From: Bacteroides sp.
GTDB lineage: Bacteria; Bacteroidota; Bacteroidia; Bacteroidales; Muribaculaceae
DNA length: 55,549 nucleotides
Assembly (NCBI GenBank): GCA_014801945.1
Contig: JAAVDF010000010.1
Coordinates: 18,541-74,089 of the forward strand
Reading direction: 5' to 3'
Shown here in pieces: positions 24,692 to 33,696 of the stretch. Every line of letters begins with the position of its first letter. Position 1 is the stretch's first letter. The notes under the pieces were generated by a model. That model did no database searches. It was not told the DNA's origin and saw nothing but the letters and a program-made list of their open reading frames with translations. The position numbers were made by a program, and so were the translations under genes.

Positions 24692-26140
24692 ATGAGGTTA
24701 AAATCATTATTAATTCTTGTCTTTGGAACCATCAGTTCCAATTACTCGTTGTCCTTGGCTGCTGAGGCACAAAATGAGCTTCCGCGTGTGATAGTCCTGA
24801 CAGATGCGGAGACGGATGACCGTTGTTCGATGGTTCATTTCCTACTTCATTCAAATGACATGCAGGTGGATGGTATAGTCCAGACAAACTCATGCTTTCA
24901 GCGTAAAGGCTGGAGTCACGAGCCGTGGCTTAAGGAGATGATCGATGCTTACTCAAAAGTATATCCCAACCTTAAAGTTCATGATCCTTCATATCCGACA
25001 CCGGAATATCTGTTGTCGCGTGTATATGTCGGCGATGAGGATCCTGATCATATCATGCTTGGAGGCGGAGCATGCAAGCAGTTGCTACCCGGTGCTGAGC
25101 CGATAATAGATCCTTCACAATGGCCGGATACGCCCGGATCTGACCGTATAGTCGAAGTGCTTCTGGAGGATGATCCGCGACCTGTCTTTATCCAGTGCTG
25201 GGGCGGAGGTAACACTGCAGCGAAAGCATTCGATAAGCTTAAAGAGAAATATCCGGCTGATTATGACCGTGCGATACGCAAGGCGGTTCTTTATTGTATA
25301 TGGTATCAGGATGCTGCCGGTTCGTACATAGAAAAGTATCATCCGTCGGCAACAATATTGCTTAACCATCATTTCAGCGGGAGCTGGGATTACGGGACAA
25401 TGACAAATTCGACAGAGTTTGTGGATAAGTATATGCATAATGGGAAGAATCCTCTTGGCGATCTATATACCCAGCCTTACATAAGCGAGGGTGATACACC
25501 TGCTTTCCTTTATTCTCTTGATAATGGTCTGCGTTCCTATGAGCATCCTACCTTCGGAGGATGGGGTGGACGTTTCTATAAGGTCAAAGGAACAGAAAAT
25601 GTGTATCGTGATACCGGATTCGGGGAATTACGCGAATGGATTGAGCCTGCGATGCATGATTTTCAGGCCAGATTGGAATGGTGTGTCACCCCTGAATACG
25701 CCAAGGCCAATCATAAACCGGAAATTAGTGTCCCGATGGGCCTTGACCACACCGTATGTAGCGGTGACACCGTAAGGTTGAAAGCCGATATTAACGATCC
25801 GGATCAGTTTGATGTCGAGGCTACATGGAAATTGCGTGGCGACATGTGGTCGCAGAAAGGAATCACGAAGGAATTTGTCGCAGCCAATCCTGACCGATTC
25901 CATACTCCTTGGCGGTGTGCGTGGTATCAATATCCTTCAGGTTCTTACAAGGACTACGTCGATCTGCAAATAGGATCCGAAAGGAAAGCCGATATGTGGT
26001 TTGTAGCACCTGAAGTGGATGAGCCGCAGACAATACATATTGTTTTGGAAGCATACGATATGTCCGTGCCACGTCTGACATCCTACGCACGCTATATAGT
26101 CACTGTTGAGCCACGTAAGGCATCCACTGTATCAAAATAA
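24692..26140 (+). CDS. DUF1593 nucleoside-hydrolase-like exported protein (first copy)
   Basis: Protein of 482 residues with a signal peptide (SLLILVFGTISSNYSLSLAA). The N-terminal domain is DUF1593, a relative of the nucleoside hydrolase fold: VIVLTDAETDDRCSMVHFLL carries the Asp cluster, then DPSYPTPEYLLSR, GSDRIVEVLLEDDPRPVFIQ and CWGGGNTAAKAFDKL. The C-terminal part (about residues 330-480) is beta-rich and Trp-rich, likely an Ig-like domain (ETWKLRG-type, then HIVLEAYDMSVPRLTSYARY). It should act on a glycosidic bond of an imported or extracellular substrate, but none is known to me. It is 51% of a pair with the next gene, 10 bases downstream. Confidence 0.9.
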   Translation: MRLKSLLILVFGTISSNYSLSLAAEAQNELPRVIVLTDAETDDRCSMVHFLLHSNDMQVDGIVQTNSCFQRKGWSHEPWLKEMIDAYSKVYPNLKVHDPSYPTPEYLLSRVYVGDEDPDHIMLGGGACKQLLPGAEPIIDPSQWPDTPGSDRIVEVLLEDDPRPVFIQCWGGGNTAAKAFDKLKEKYPADYDRAIRKAVLYCIWYQDAAGSYIEKYHPSATILLNHHFSGSWDYGTMTNSTEFVDKYMHNGKNPLGDLYTQPYISEGDTPAFLYSLDNGLRSYEHPTFGGWGGRFYKVKGTENVYRDTGFGELREWIEPAMHDFQARLEWCVTPEYAKANHKPEISVPMGLDHTVCSGDTVRLKADINDPDQFDVEATWKLRGDMWSQKGITKEFVAANPDRFHTPWRCAWYQYPSGSYKDYVDLQIGSERKADMWFVAPEVDEPQTIHIVLEAYDMSVPRLTSYARYIVTVEPRKASTVSK

Positions 26141-26150
26141 TATTCAGGTC

Positions 26151-27503
26151 ATGAAATGTTTATCTCTACTATTGTTTGCTGTGGTGCTGTCTGCTTGCAT
26201 GCGTATGGAAGCGCGTGACGCGACCGTTACCGAAAGACCGCGTATTCTCGTAAGCACTGACATAGGTGGTACTGATCCTGACGATAATCAGTCCATGATC
26301 CATCTGCTGATGTATGCCAATGAATTTGATATCGAGGGTCTCGTTTCCTCCCCATCTTTCGGTGAAGGTTCGAAAGAGGAAATATTTCGTATGATATCGC
26401 TTTACGAACAGGACCGTCCATCGCTCGTCAAAGGGCTTAGGAACAGCTTCGGCGACAGTCACGGGACATATCCGTCTCCTGAATATTTGACTTCAATCGT
26501 GAAACAAGGTCATAAAGGGAGTGCCCCGTTGTGTGGCTATGATGGATCGACCGAGGGTTCGGAATGGATAGTGAAATGTGCGCGCCGCGCCGATCAGCGT
26601 CCGCTGTGGATTCTTGTATGGGGTGCGCTTGAGGATGTCGCACAGGCTCTCCATGATGCTCCGGATATTTCCGAGAAGATCCGTATCTACTGGATAGGTG
26701 GTCCGAATAAGAAGTGGGGTTGCAATGCCTATAATTACATAGTTGAGAATTTTCCTTCGCTATGGTTCATAGAAAACAATGCCACTTATCGCGGATTTAT
26801 CGGCTCAACTTCGGATACATCAATCTATCAAAAAGGATTTTGGCCGACATTTATGGAACACGCCGGTGTGATGGGTAACGATTTCGTGAATTATTATGGA
26901 GGTATAGTAAAGATGGGCGATACACCCTCGCTGCTCTATCTGATGAAGGGAGATCCGGAGCGACCATCGTCTGATCATTGGGGCGGCCGTTTTGAAGTCA
27001 TGAATTATACGCCGCGTTATATCATTACCGGACCCTTATCTGCTTCGGACACTGTCCCATGTTATTCTCTCCTTGAGTGGCGGCTCAATGGACCGCAGAT
27101 TGAGCTTGCGCCAGACTCAGTGTGCTTTTCACTGACAATAGACCGGCAGAATTGGCCCGGATACTACGCCGGAGACGGAATTTATGTGGTCAGATACGCA
27201 CCGAAAGCACCTGCTACACTTGACTATACGGTGAATTCTAATATTGTAGGTTTCCCGATTCATGAAGGCACGTTTACCGTTGGTAAGAAATGGCCGGCCA
27301 TTGGAGATTACAGTCCCGGTAATCCTAATATTGTTGCAAATCACATCCCGTTGGGAAAAGTAGATGAGGATGGCAGGTATATGTCAACATGGTTCACCGA
27401 TATTCAGGACTATTCCTCCGCTTGGCAAGGTAGTTCCACTATATCCGGATGCCGGAATGATATCATGAAAGATTGGAGCTTACGTTTTCAATGGCTAAAA
27501 TGA
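26151..27503 (+). CDS. DUF1593 nucleoside-hydrolase-like lipoprotein (second copy)
   Basis: Protein of 450 residues from the ATG at 26151, chosen because MKCLSLLLFAVVLSAC is a lipoprotein signal with lipobox and the spacing from the preceding stop (10 bases) is normal; the ORF-track start overlaps the previous gene. The DUF1593 domain has the canonical Asp motif STDIGGTDPDDNQSM, then SPEYLTSIVKQGH and ILVWGALEDVAQAL. It is a diverged tandem relative of the upstream gene: same plan, different signal type, and small differences around the Asp cluster. Together they probably degrade one substrate in the envelope. The reaction is unproven. Confidence 0.9.
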   Translation: MKCLSLLLFAVVLSACMRMEARDATVTERPRILVSTDIGGTDPDDNQSMIHLLMYANEFDIEGLVSSPSFGEGSKEEIFRMISLYEQDRPSLVKGLRNSFGDSHGTYPSPEYLTSIVKQGHKGSAPLCGYDGSTEGSEWIVKCARRADQRPLWILVWGALEDVAQALHDAPDISEKIRIYWIGGPNKKWGCNAYNYIVENFPSLWFIENNATYRGFIGSTSDTSIYQKGFWPTFMEHAGVMGNDFVNYYGGIVKMGDTPSLLYLMKGDPERPSSDHWGGRFEVMNYTPRYIITGPLSASDTVPCYSLLEWRLNGPQIELAPDSVCFSLTIDRQNWPGYYAGDGIYVVRYAPKAPATLDYTVNSNIVGFPIHEGTFTVGKKWPAIGDYSPGNPNIVANHIPLGKVDEDGRYMSTWFTDIQDYSSAWQGSSTISGCRNDIMKDWSLRFQWLK

Positions 27504-27638
27504 GTGATGGAGGCTTCCGGTGTTAAGAGATCGGTTAAATGGCCGGTTTATTGCCTCATATCTAACAATTACGATATAAACTTATTGTAATATTCCATAA
27601 ATCTTCACCAAGATGGATGTAGTTTTAAAACTTTTGTG

Positions 27639-27646
27639 TAACTTCG
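27639..27646 (+). promoter_or_regulatory. Weak promoter candidate of the sugar operon
   Basis: TAACTTCG differs from TAnnTTTG by one base, and no -33 box lies at the right distance. It is 80 bases before the first operon gene. A weak core promoter would fit an activator-dependent sugar operon. Confidence 0.3.
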
Positions 27647-27725
27647 CAGTGTTGACTCCTCGAAGAAGTTCCAAGTGTGATCCAACAACAACAATCATCA
27701 TCAGCTAACTACCTTAAAATAGAAT

Positions 27726-28550
27726 ATGAATAATCATGAATTAACTAAACAGGCAGAAATCAACCGTAAGAGACTGCTTGAAATTGTTTACAGTGCGAAA
27801 GCCGGGCACATTGGAGGCGACCTTTCATGCCTCAACATGCTCACTGCGTTATATTTCGACATTCTTAACGTTGATCCGGCCAATTCGGAAGATCCTGACC
27901 GCGACCGATTCATCCTCAGCAAGGGTCACTGTGTCGAGGCTCTTTACGTGACTCTTGAAGCCAAGGGTTACTATGGACGCGAACTGACGGATACTCTCGG
28001 AAAATTCGGTTCGATCCTTTCGGGGCATCCCACTATCGAAGTCCCCGGTATCGAGGTCTCGTCCGGTGCTCTCGGACATGGTCTGTCCATCGGTGTGGGA
28101 ATGGCCATCGCGGCCAAGAAGGACGGAAAGAGTTACAAGACATACGTCCTTATGGGTGATGGCGAACAGGGTGAAGGCTCTATCTACGAGGCAGCTATGG
28201 CCGGAAATCAATATAAACTCGACAATCTTGTGGCCATAATCGACCGCAACCATCTTCAGATCAGCGGTAACACCGAAGATGTGATGGCTTTGGAGGATAT
28301 CACCGCCCGTTGGTCGGCCTTCGGTTGGGACGTAAAGACTGTCAACGGTGACGACATCTGTGCTATTGTCGAAACACTGAAGGGTATCGATTTCAATAAC
28401 GGTAAGCCCCATCTCATTATTTCAGAAACCACCAAAGGCAAGGGTGTGTCGTTCATGGAGAATGTGGCCAAATGGCATCATGGAGTTCCCAATGAGGAGC
28501 AGTATGCCACAGCCATCAATGAGATCGAATGTCGAATCAACGAACTTTAA
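27726..28550 (+). CDS. Transketolase, N-terminal subunit (possibly apulose-4-phosphate transketolase A)
   Basis: Protein of 274 residues carrying the thiamine diphosphate-binding half of a split transketolase. Visible are SAKAGHIGGDLSCLNMLTALYF, KGHCVEALY, GHGLSIGVGMAIAAK, and the ThDP motif GDGEQGEGSIYEAAM with a following asparagine segment (DNLVAIIDRNHLQISG). The C-terminal half is a separate gene 6 bases downstream. In this family, split transketolases next to an FGGY kinase and a fucose-isomerase-like enzyme are known for the D-apiose pathway (AptA, AptB, ApsK, ApsI in Phocaeicola vulgatus). A conventional pentose-phosphate role or another sugar cannot be excluded. The family is certain; the substrate is inferred from neighbours. 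Confidence 0.93.
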   Translation: MNNHELTKQAEINRKRLLEIVYSAKAGHIGGDLSCLNMLTALYFDILNVDPANSEDPDRDRFILSKGHCVEALYVTLEAKGYYGRELTDTLGKFGSILSGHPTIEVPGIEVSSGALGHGLSIGVGMAIAAKKDGKSYKTYVLMGDGEQGEGSIYEAAMAGNQYKLDNLVAIIDRNHLQISGNTEDVMALEDITARWSAFGWDVKTVNGDDICAIVETLKGIDFNNGKPHLIISETTKGKGVSFMENVAKWHHGVPNEEQYATAINEIECRINEL

Positions 28551-28556
28551 TGAATT

Positions 28557-29483
28557 ATGAAAGCCTGTAGAAAAGCGTTTACAGAAACTTTGCTTGAACT
28601 CGCACGCAAAGATAAAGATATTATCGCGGTGACCACCGATGCCCGCGGATCAGTTACTCTCGGTGATTTTGCCAAGGAACTTCCTGACCAGTTTGTCGAA
28701 TGCGGTATTGCCGAGCAGAATGCCGTCGGTATCTCAGCCGGACTTGCCATGTGCGGCAAGAAAGCATACGTCTGCGGTCCTGCCTGCTTCTATGTTGCGC
28801 GCAGTCTTGAGCAGGTCAAGGTCGATGTGGCCTATAATCGCACCAACGTCAAGATTCTCGGTGTCAGCGGCGGTGTCGCTTACGGTGCGCTCGGTGCTAC
28901 TCACCATAGCCTCCACGACATTGCAGCTCTCCGTACCTTCCCCGGCATGAACGTCGTGCTTCCGTGTGATGCACGCCAGACCCGCCGACTCGTGGAGATG
29001 CTCGTCAACCGTCCCGAACCGGTCTATGTGCGTGTCGGTCGTGCGGATGTGCCTGACGTATATGAGAACGATGATTTCAGCTTTGAGTTCGGCAAGGCCA
29101 ATATGCTCCTCGACGGTACAGACCTTACTATCATCGCAACAGGTGAGACCGTCTATCATGCCTATCATGCCGGTCTGCGCCTGCGTGAACAAGGTATAAA
29201 TGCCCGTGTGCTCGATATGGCTTTCGTCAAACCTCTCGACACTGAAGCAGTGCTCAAAGCCGCAGCCGAAACAGGAAAAATAATCACCGTTGAGGAACAC
29301 AGCCGTTACGGCGGTCTCGGAGGTGCAGTCGTGGAAACGATCGCTGAAAATCCTGTGCCGGTTAAGATCATAGGTATTCCTGACGAAGATGTGATCCACG
29401 GTAATTCCAAAGAGATTTTCGCTCACTATGGCATGGATGCCGATGGCATTGTCAGGACAGCATTGGAATTTCTCAAGAACTGA
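28557..29483 (+). CDS. Transketolase, C-terminal subunit (possibly apulose-4-phosphate transketolase B)
   Basis: Protein of 308 residues with the pyrimidine-binding and C-terminal domains of transketolase. Motifs include VTTDARGSVTLGDFAKELPDQ, FVECGIAEQNAVGISAGLAM (the glutamate of EQN contacts the thiamine ring), GVAYGALGATHHSLHDIA and the C-terminal regulatory-type domain (IIATGETVYHAYHAGLRLREQG). It needs the A subunit to form the active site. It follows that gene by 6 bases and is followed by the kinase 53 bases later. For an apiose pathway, this pair would convert apulose 4-phosphate plus glyceraldehyde 3-phosphate into xylulose 5-phosphate and dihydroxyacetone phosphate. Confidence 0.93.
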   Translation: MKACRKAFTETLLELARKDKDIIAVTTDARGSVTLGDFAKELPDQFVECGIAEQNAVGISAGLAMCGKKAYVCGPACFYVARSLEQVKVDVAYNRTNVKILGVSGGVAYGALGATHHSLHDIAALRTFPGMNVVLPCDARQTRRLVEMLVNRPEPVYVRVGRADVPDVYENDDFSFEFGKANMLLDGTDLTIIATGETVYHAYHAGLRLREQGINARVLDMAFVKPLDTEAVLKAAAETGKIITVEEHSRYGGLGGAVVETIAENPVPVKIIGIPDEDVIHGNSKEIFAHYGMDADGIVRTALEFLKN

Positions 29484-29536
29484 CACTCCGGAGCAGTCAT
29501 GGCGAATGCTTAACAATAAATACCTTACAATATATC

Positions 29537-31021
29537 ATGAAACATAAAATTATAGCGATTGACCAGAGTACGTCGGCCACGAAAGCGATGCTTTTTTCAG
29601 ACGAATGCAAGTTACTCGACCGACTCAACATAGAGCACCACCAATATTATCCCCGCCACGGATGGGTGGAGCATGATCCGACCGAGATCTACGATAATAC
29701 CGTCAAGGCCATTACCATGCTCATGGAATCAGTCGGTAAGGAAGATGACTGCGAATATTCGCTTGCCATAACCAACCAGCGCGAGACGGTCGTGGTGTGG
29801 AACCGTGTGACAGGCGAGCCGGTACATAATGCCGTCGTGTGGCAGTGTCAGCGCGGAGCGGAGTTGTGCAATCAACTCAAAAAAGCCGGTCACGAGCCTG
29901 TAGTGAGAGCCAAGAGTGGTCTGATGATCGATCCTTATTTCTCAGCTACGGGTGTGAAATGGATTCTTGATAATGTCGATGGAGCGGCTGAACTCGCCGC
30001 CAAGGGTGACCTGCTCATGGGGACTATCGAGTCATGGCTTATATGGAAACTCACCGGAGGCAAGACCCACGCCTGTGACTACACGAATGCATCGCGTACA
30101 CTGCTTTTCAATATCCACACGCTCAACTGGGACAGTGAACTGCTTGATATTTTCGGCATACCTGCCTCGATGCTTCCCGAAGCCAAACCATCGGACTCCG
30201 TGTTCGGTGAGACGACAATCGAAGGGCTCTTCGACAGTCCTATCCCTATCGCGGGTGCGATCGGTGACTCCCACGGAGCCTTGGTAGGGCAGATGTGTTT
30301 TAAATCCGGTATGGGTAAGGCTACTTATGGCACGGGATCTTCCGTGATGGTCAATATCGGTACGGATGCACTCAATCCGCCAGCCGGACTTGTCACTTCC
30401 ATCGGTTTTGCCGCACTCGGTAAGGTCCACTATGCTTTCGAGGGCAACATCCACTGCACGGGAGCTACTATCAAATGGCTTACCGATAAACTTGAACTGA
30501 TCAATTCACCCTCTGAGGTAGAGCGGTTTGCCCTTAGCGTTCCCGACACCGGAGGCGTGTATTTCGTGCCGGCTTTTGCCGGTCTCGGTGCTCCTTGGTG
30601 GAATTCGGAAGCCAAGGCAGCGATTGTCGGCATGACGCTTGCCACCGGCAAGGGACATGTCTGTCGTGCAGCTCTCGATGCCATAGCCTACCAGATCAAG
30701 GATCTGGTGGATACCATGACCTCAGGCAATGATGTCAGCCTCTCGGAACTGCGCGTGGATGGTGGACCGACCAAGAATAACTATCTCATGCAGTTTCAGG
30801 CCGATATGCTCGGTGTGGCGGTGAACCGTGCCGATATCGAGGAAGCCTCGGCTTACGGAGCTGTGCTTATGAACTGTCTGGCCCGCGGCGTATGGACCTC
30901 TCTCGATGAGGTAGCCGCTCTGCGCACGCACAATGATCTGATCATACCCGCTTCAGAAGCTGAAAAGAATGCAGCCCTTTATGCCGGATGGTGCAAGGCT
31001 GTCAAGCTCATCAATCAGTAA
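29537..31021 (+). CDS. FGGY-family carbohydrate kinase (possibly D-apulose kinase)
   Basis: Protein of 494 residues, normal for FGGY kinases, which phosphorylate sugars or polyols with ATP. The N-terminal phosphate motif reads IIAIDQSTSATKAMLF; further on are ITNQRETVVVWNRVTG, GAIGDSHGALVGQMCFKSG, and YGTGSSVMVNIG, and the late FGGY signature SELRVDGGPTKNNYLMQFQADMLG. It resembles glycerol kinase and automated annotation may call it so, but its operon with split transketolase and an isomerase argues for a ketose such as apulose. No glycerol facilitator or glycerol dehydrogenase is adjacent. Substrate is inference. Confidence 0.92.
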   Translation: MKHKIIAIDQSTSATKAMLFSDECKLLDRLNIEHHQYYPRHGWVEHDPTEIYDNTVKAITMLMESVGKEDDCEYSLAITNQRETVVVWNRVTGEPVHNAVVWQCQRGAELCNQLKKAGHEPVVRAKSGLMIDPYFSATGVKWILDNVDGAAELAAKGDLLMGTIESWLIWKLTGGKTHACDYTNASRTLLFNIHTLNWDSELLDIFGIPASMLPEAKPSDSVFGETTIEGLFDSPIPIAGAIGDSHGALVGQMCFKSGMGKATYGTGSSVMVNIGTDALNPPAGLVTSIGFAALGKVHYAFEGNIHCTGATIKWLTDKLELINSPSEVERFALSVPDTGGVYFVPAFAGLGAPWWNSEAKAAIVGMTLATGKGHVCRAALDAIAYQIKDLVDTMTSGNDVSLSELRVDGGPTKNNYLMQFQADMLGVAVNRADIEEASAYGAVLMNCLARGVWTSLDEVAALRTHNDLIIPASEAEKNAALYAGWCKAVKLINQ

Positions 31022-31092
31022 GCCGGTTCGTTCAGACAGAAACAAAGAATTTCTTATCTTATTATTTAATAACCAAACAAAAAACTGTTGCA

Positions 31093-32523
31093 ATGAAAAA
31101 AGATGCAATCAACGGTAAAGAGACTTTCGGTGTCATCATCGGAACTCGTGCCTATTTTAACTCTGACCTCGCAATTGATGTCCGCAAGACCCTTCTTTCA
31201 GATCTCGAAAAGGCCGGTTACGGCTATGTGATCCTTGATCCGTCCGACACTCCTACCGACGGCTCTATGGAAACTCTTGAGGACGGTAAGAAATGCGCCG
31301 AACTCTTCCGCAAATATCGTGACGAGATCGACGGTATCATCGTATCGCTCCCCAACTTCGGTTTTGAAATCGGTATCATCAACGCTATCAGCCGCGCTGA
31401 TCTCAATGTCCCTGTGCTCGTTCAGGCTTGCGACGATGAGAATGACAAGGTGGATCTCGACAGCCGTCGTGATGCCTTCTGCGGTAAGATTTCGGTGTGC
31501 AACAACCTCTACCAGTACGGTATTCCTTTCACCGATACAACTCTCCACACATATTCTATCCATAGCCCGCTGCTCATGCAGGACATCAACCGTTTCGCCG
31601 CTATCTGCCGCGTGGTCAAGAAGCTCACTCACTGCCGTATCGGTCAGATCGGTACCCGTCCTCTCGGCTTCAACACCTGCCGTTTCAGCGAGAAGCTCCT
31701 TCAGGCAAGCGGTATCACGGTAGTGCCCGTGGATCTCAGCGAGATTCTTGAAAACGCACGCCGTATTTCCGACGATGATCCCCGTCTCGCCGAGAAGATG
31801 GCTGCTATTTCGTCATACGCCACTGTTCCGGAGAATTACCGCGAGAAACTTCCCCTTCAGGCCAAGTTCGGCCTCGCTGTCGAGGACTGGATCAAGGCCA
31901 ACGAGATCGATGCATGTGCCATCCAGTGCTGGGACTCTCTCGAACAGAACTACGGTTGCGCAGCCTGCGTGACAATGAGTATGCTCAGCGACAAGCTTCT
32001 TCCCTGCGCATGTGAGACTGACGTTGCCGGTGCGGTGTCCATGTATGCCCTCTCACTCGCTGCCAAGGAAGCCTCTACGCTTCTTGACTGGAACAATAAC
32101 TTTGCCGAGGATCGCAACTGCTGCGTATGTACACACTGCGGTAATGCACCCAAGAGCTTCATGAAGGATGATCTCAAGCTCGGTCCTCTCGGTGTGCTCG
32201 GACGTACACTCGGTAAGATCAACACCTTCGGTGCCGTATATGGCAAGGCTGCTCCCGGCGACTTCACTTTCTTCCGCATTTCGACTGACGATACCCTCGG
32301 TGAGATCAAGGCATATCTCGGCAAGGGTGAGATCACAGCCGATCCCTACGGAATGGATGGCTGCATCGCCGTTACGAAGGTCGATAACCTCCAGCCCCTC
32401 ATGAAGTTCATCTGCAAGAACGGTTTCGAGCACCATGTAGCGATGGTGAGAACCGACGTTGTCGATATCCTGAAGGAAGCCATCGAGACTTATCTCGGCT
32501 GGAATCTCTATGTGCATGAATAA
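31093..32523 (+). CDS. Fucose/arabinose-isomerase-fold enzyme (possibly D-apiose isomerase)
   Basis: Protein of 476 residues from ATG 31093 (MKKDAINGKETFGVIIGTRAYF); the ORF-track start lies inside the kinase gene. It belongs to the L-fucose isomerase and related protein group: DEIDGIIVSLPNFGFEIGIINAI in the first domain, RIGQIGTRPLGFNTCRFSE in the middle, and CWDSLEQNYGCAACVTMSML plus CVCTHCGNAPKSF toward the C-terminus. Members isomerise aldoses to ketoses with a metal ion. The catalytic Glu/Asp/His set was not mapped. Its place after a ketose-kinase candidate and split transketolase makes apiose to apulose conversion the best hypothesis; fucose, arabinose or another aldose remains possible. 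Confidence 0.9.
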   Translation: MKKDAINGKETFGVIIGTRAYFNSDLAIDVRKTLLSDLEKAGYGYVILDPSDTPTDGSMETLEDGKKCAELFRKYRDEIDGIIVSLPNFGFEIGIINAISRADLNVPVLVQACDDENDKVDLDSRRDAFCGKISVCNNLYQYGIPFTDTTLHTYSIHSPLLMQDINRFAAICRVVKKLTHCRIGQIGTRPLGFNTCRFSEKLLQASGITVVPVDLSEILENARRISDDDPRLAEKMAAISSYATVPENYREKLPLQAKFGLAVEDWIKANEIDACAIQCWDSLEQNYGCAACVTMSMLSDKLLPCACETDVAGAVSMYALSLAAKEASTLLDWNNNFAEDRNCCVCTHCGNAPKSFMKDDLKLGPLGVLGRTLGKINTFGAVYGKAAPGDFTFFRISTDDTLGEIKAYLGKGEITADPYGMDGCIAVTKVDNLQPLMKFICKNGFEHHVAMVRTDVVDILKEAIETYLGWNLYVHE

Positions 32524-32552
32524 GTCCCGACATCTTCAATACGACTTGTCAA

Positions 32553-33575
32553 ATGGTACTTGTTCATAACTATGTCCTCGCCATCATCTGCTGCTGCATC
32601 TGCTGCATCTGCTGGGGCTCGTGGGCCAATACCCAGAAGCTTGTTTCCACTCCCAAGTGGAGCTTCGAGCTTTATTACTGGGACTTCACGATCGGTGTCT
32701 TTCTGACGGCCGCTCTCGCAGCCCTGACTCTCGGCAGCATGGGGCCGGCGGACGACGGACGAAACTTCCTGAACGATCTCGCTAACCTTGACTGGAGCAG
32801 TGCGGGATGTGCGATGCTCGGCGGAGCGGTGTGGAATTTTGCCAATATCTTCCTGACCGCTGCCATTGCTATCGCCGGTATGTCTGTCGGTTTCCCCATC
32901 GGCGGAGGTCTCGGCTGGATCGGCGGCATCATCTTCAACTACCTTCTGGTCATCATTGCCGGACAGGCTTATCCGGGCAATCAAGGCCTGCTGTGGACCG
33001 GCGTTGCCATCATAATCATAGCCATCTATCTGTGTGCCAAGGCTTACGGTAACCTATCAACCGTCCGTAAGCAGACTCCTACCAAGGGTATAGTCCTCGC
33101 CGTAATTTCCGGTATCGGCCTTGTGTTCTTCTACGGTCTCGTGGTCAAGTCGCTTGATCCCATGTATGTCAGCGGAGGCACAGGCTCTCTTACCCCTTAC
33201 ACCGGAGTGTTCTTCTTCGCTCTCGGTGTGCTCATCACCACTCCTATTTTCAATACCTTCGTCATGCGTCACCCCTTCGAGGGCAGCAAGACTTCCTTCA
33301 AGGATTACCTTGCCGGCAGTTCACGCACACACCTCATCGGTATCCTTGGCGGATTCATCTGGATGGGCGGTATGGTGATCAGCTTCATGGGTACGAGCGC
33401 GGCCAATCCTGCCATTTCCTACGCGCTCAGCAACGCCGCGCCTATCGTGGCCATGATATGGGGTGTCTGGGTATGGAAGGAGTTCAAGGGTGCGCCCAAA
33501 GGCACTTATCCACTCATCGCAGCCATGTTCCTGCTCTTTATTGCAGGTCTTGTCCTCATCACTCTTTCAAACTGA
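32553..33575 (+). CDS. GRP/RhaT-like sugar transporter, 10 membrane segments
   Basis: Protein of 340 residues, nearly all hydrophobic, with about ten predicted membrane segments. It belongs to the DMT-type superfamily as GRP sugar transporter or L-rhamnose symporter relatives: CCICCICWGSWANTQKL at the start, the glycine-rich GMSVGFPIGGGLGWIGGIIFNYL, and the second-half repeat (ISYALSNAAPIVAMIWGVWVWKEF). Such proteins usually bring in a monosaccharide with protons. It starts 29 bases after the isomerase gene and is the last gene of the operon, followed by a terminator. It is sometimes annotated as a multidrug transporter by superfamily, but the context argues for sugar uptake. Confidence 0.88.
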   Translation: MVLVHNYVLAIICCCICCICWGSWANTQKLVSTPKWSFELYYWDFTIGVFLTAALAALTLGSMGPADDGRNFLNDLANLDWSSAGCAMLGGAVWNFANIFLTAAIAIAGMSVGFPIGGGLGWIGGIIFNYLLVIIAGQAYPGNQGLLWTGVAIIIIAIYLCAKAYGNLSTVRKQTPTKGIVLAVISGIGLVFFYGLVVKSLDPMYVSGGTGSLTPYTGVFFFALGVLITTPIFNTFVMRHPFEGSKTSFKDYLAGSSRTHLIGILGGFIWMGGMVISFMGTSAANPAISYALSNAAPIVAMIWGVWVWKEFKGAPKGTYPLIAAMFLLFIAGLVLITLSN

Positions 33576-33624
33576 TGACTGATCCTACCGGCCATCTTGG
33601 CAGGTAAGGGTTTACAATAATGCG

Positions 33625-33666
33625 GATCGCCGCTTCCATCATTCTTCATGAACGGAAGCGGCGATC
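33625..33666. terminator. Terminator hairpin after the sugar operon
   Basis: GATCGCCGCTTCC (33625-33637) and its reverse complement (33654-33666) form a perfect 13-bp stem with a 16-base loop. It separates the convergent sugar operon and ribB. There is no long T run on either side, so the strength is uncertain. Confidence 0.65.
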
Positions 33667-33696
33667 ATTGTATCCTGATAGGACTGTTCTGGATGA

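Noticed and set aside
29537-31021. Glycerol kinase
   Set aside because: The sequence is glycerol-kinase-like, but the neighbours are a split transketolase and an isomerase, and no glycerol uptake or dehydrogenase gene is near, so only FGGY kinase is claimed.
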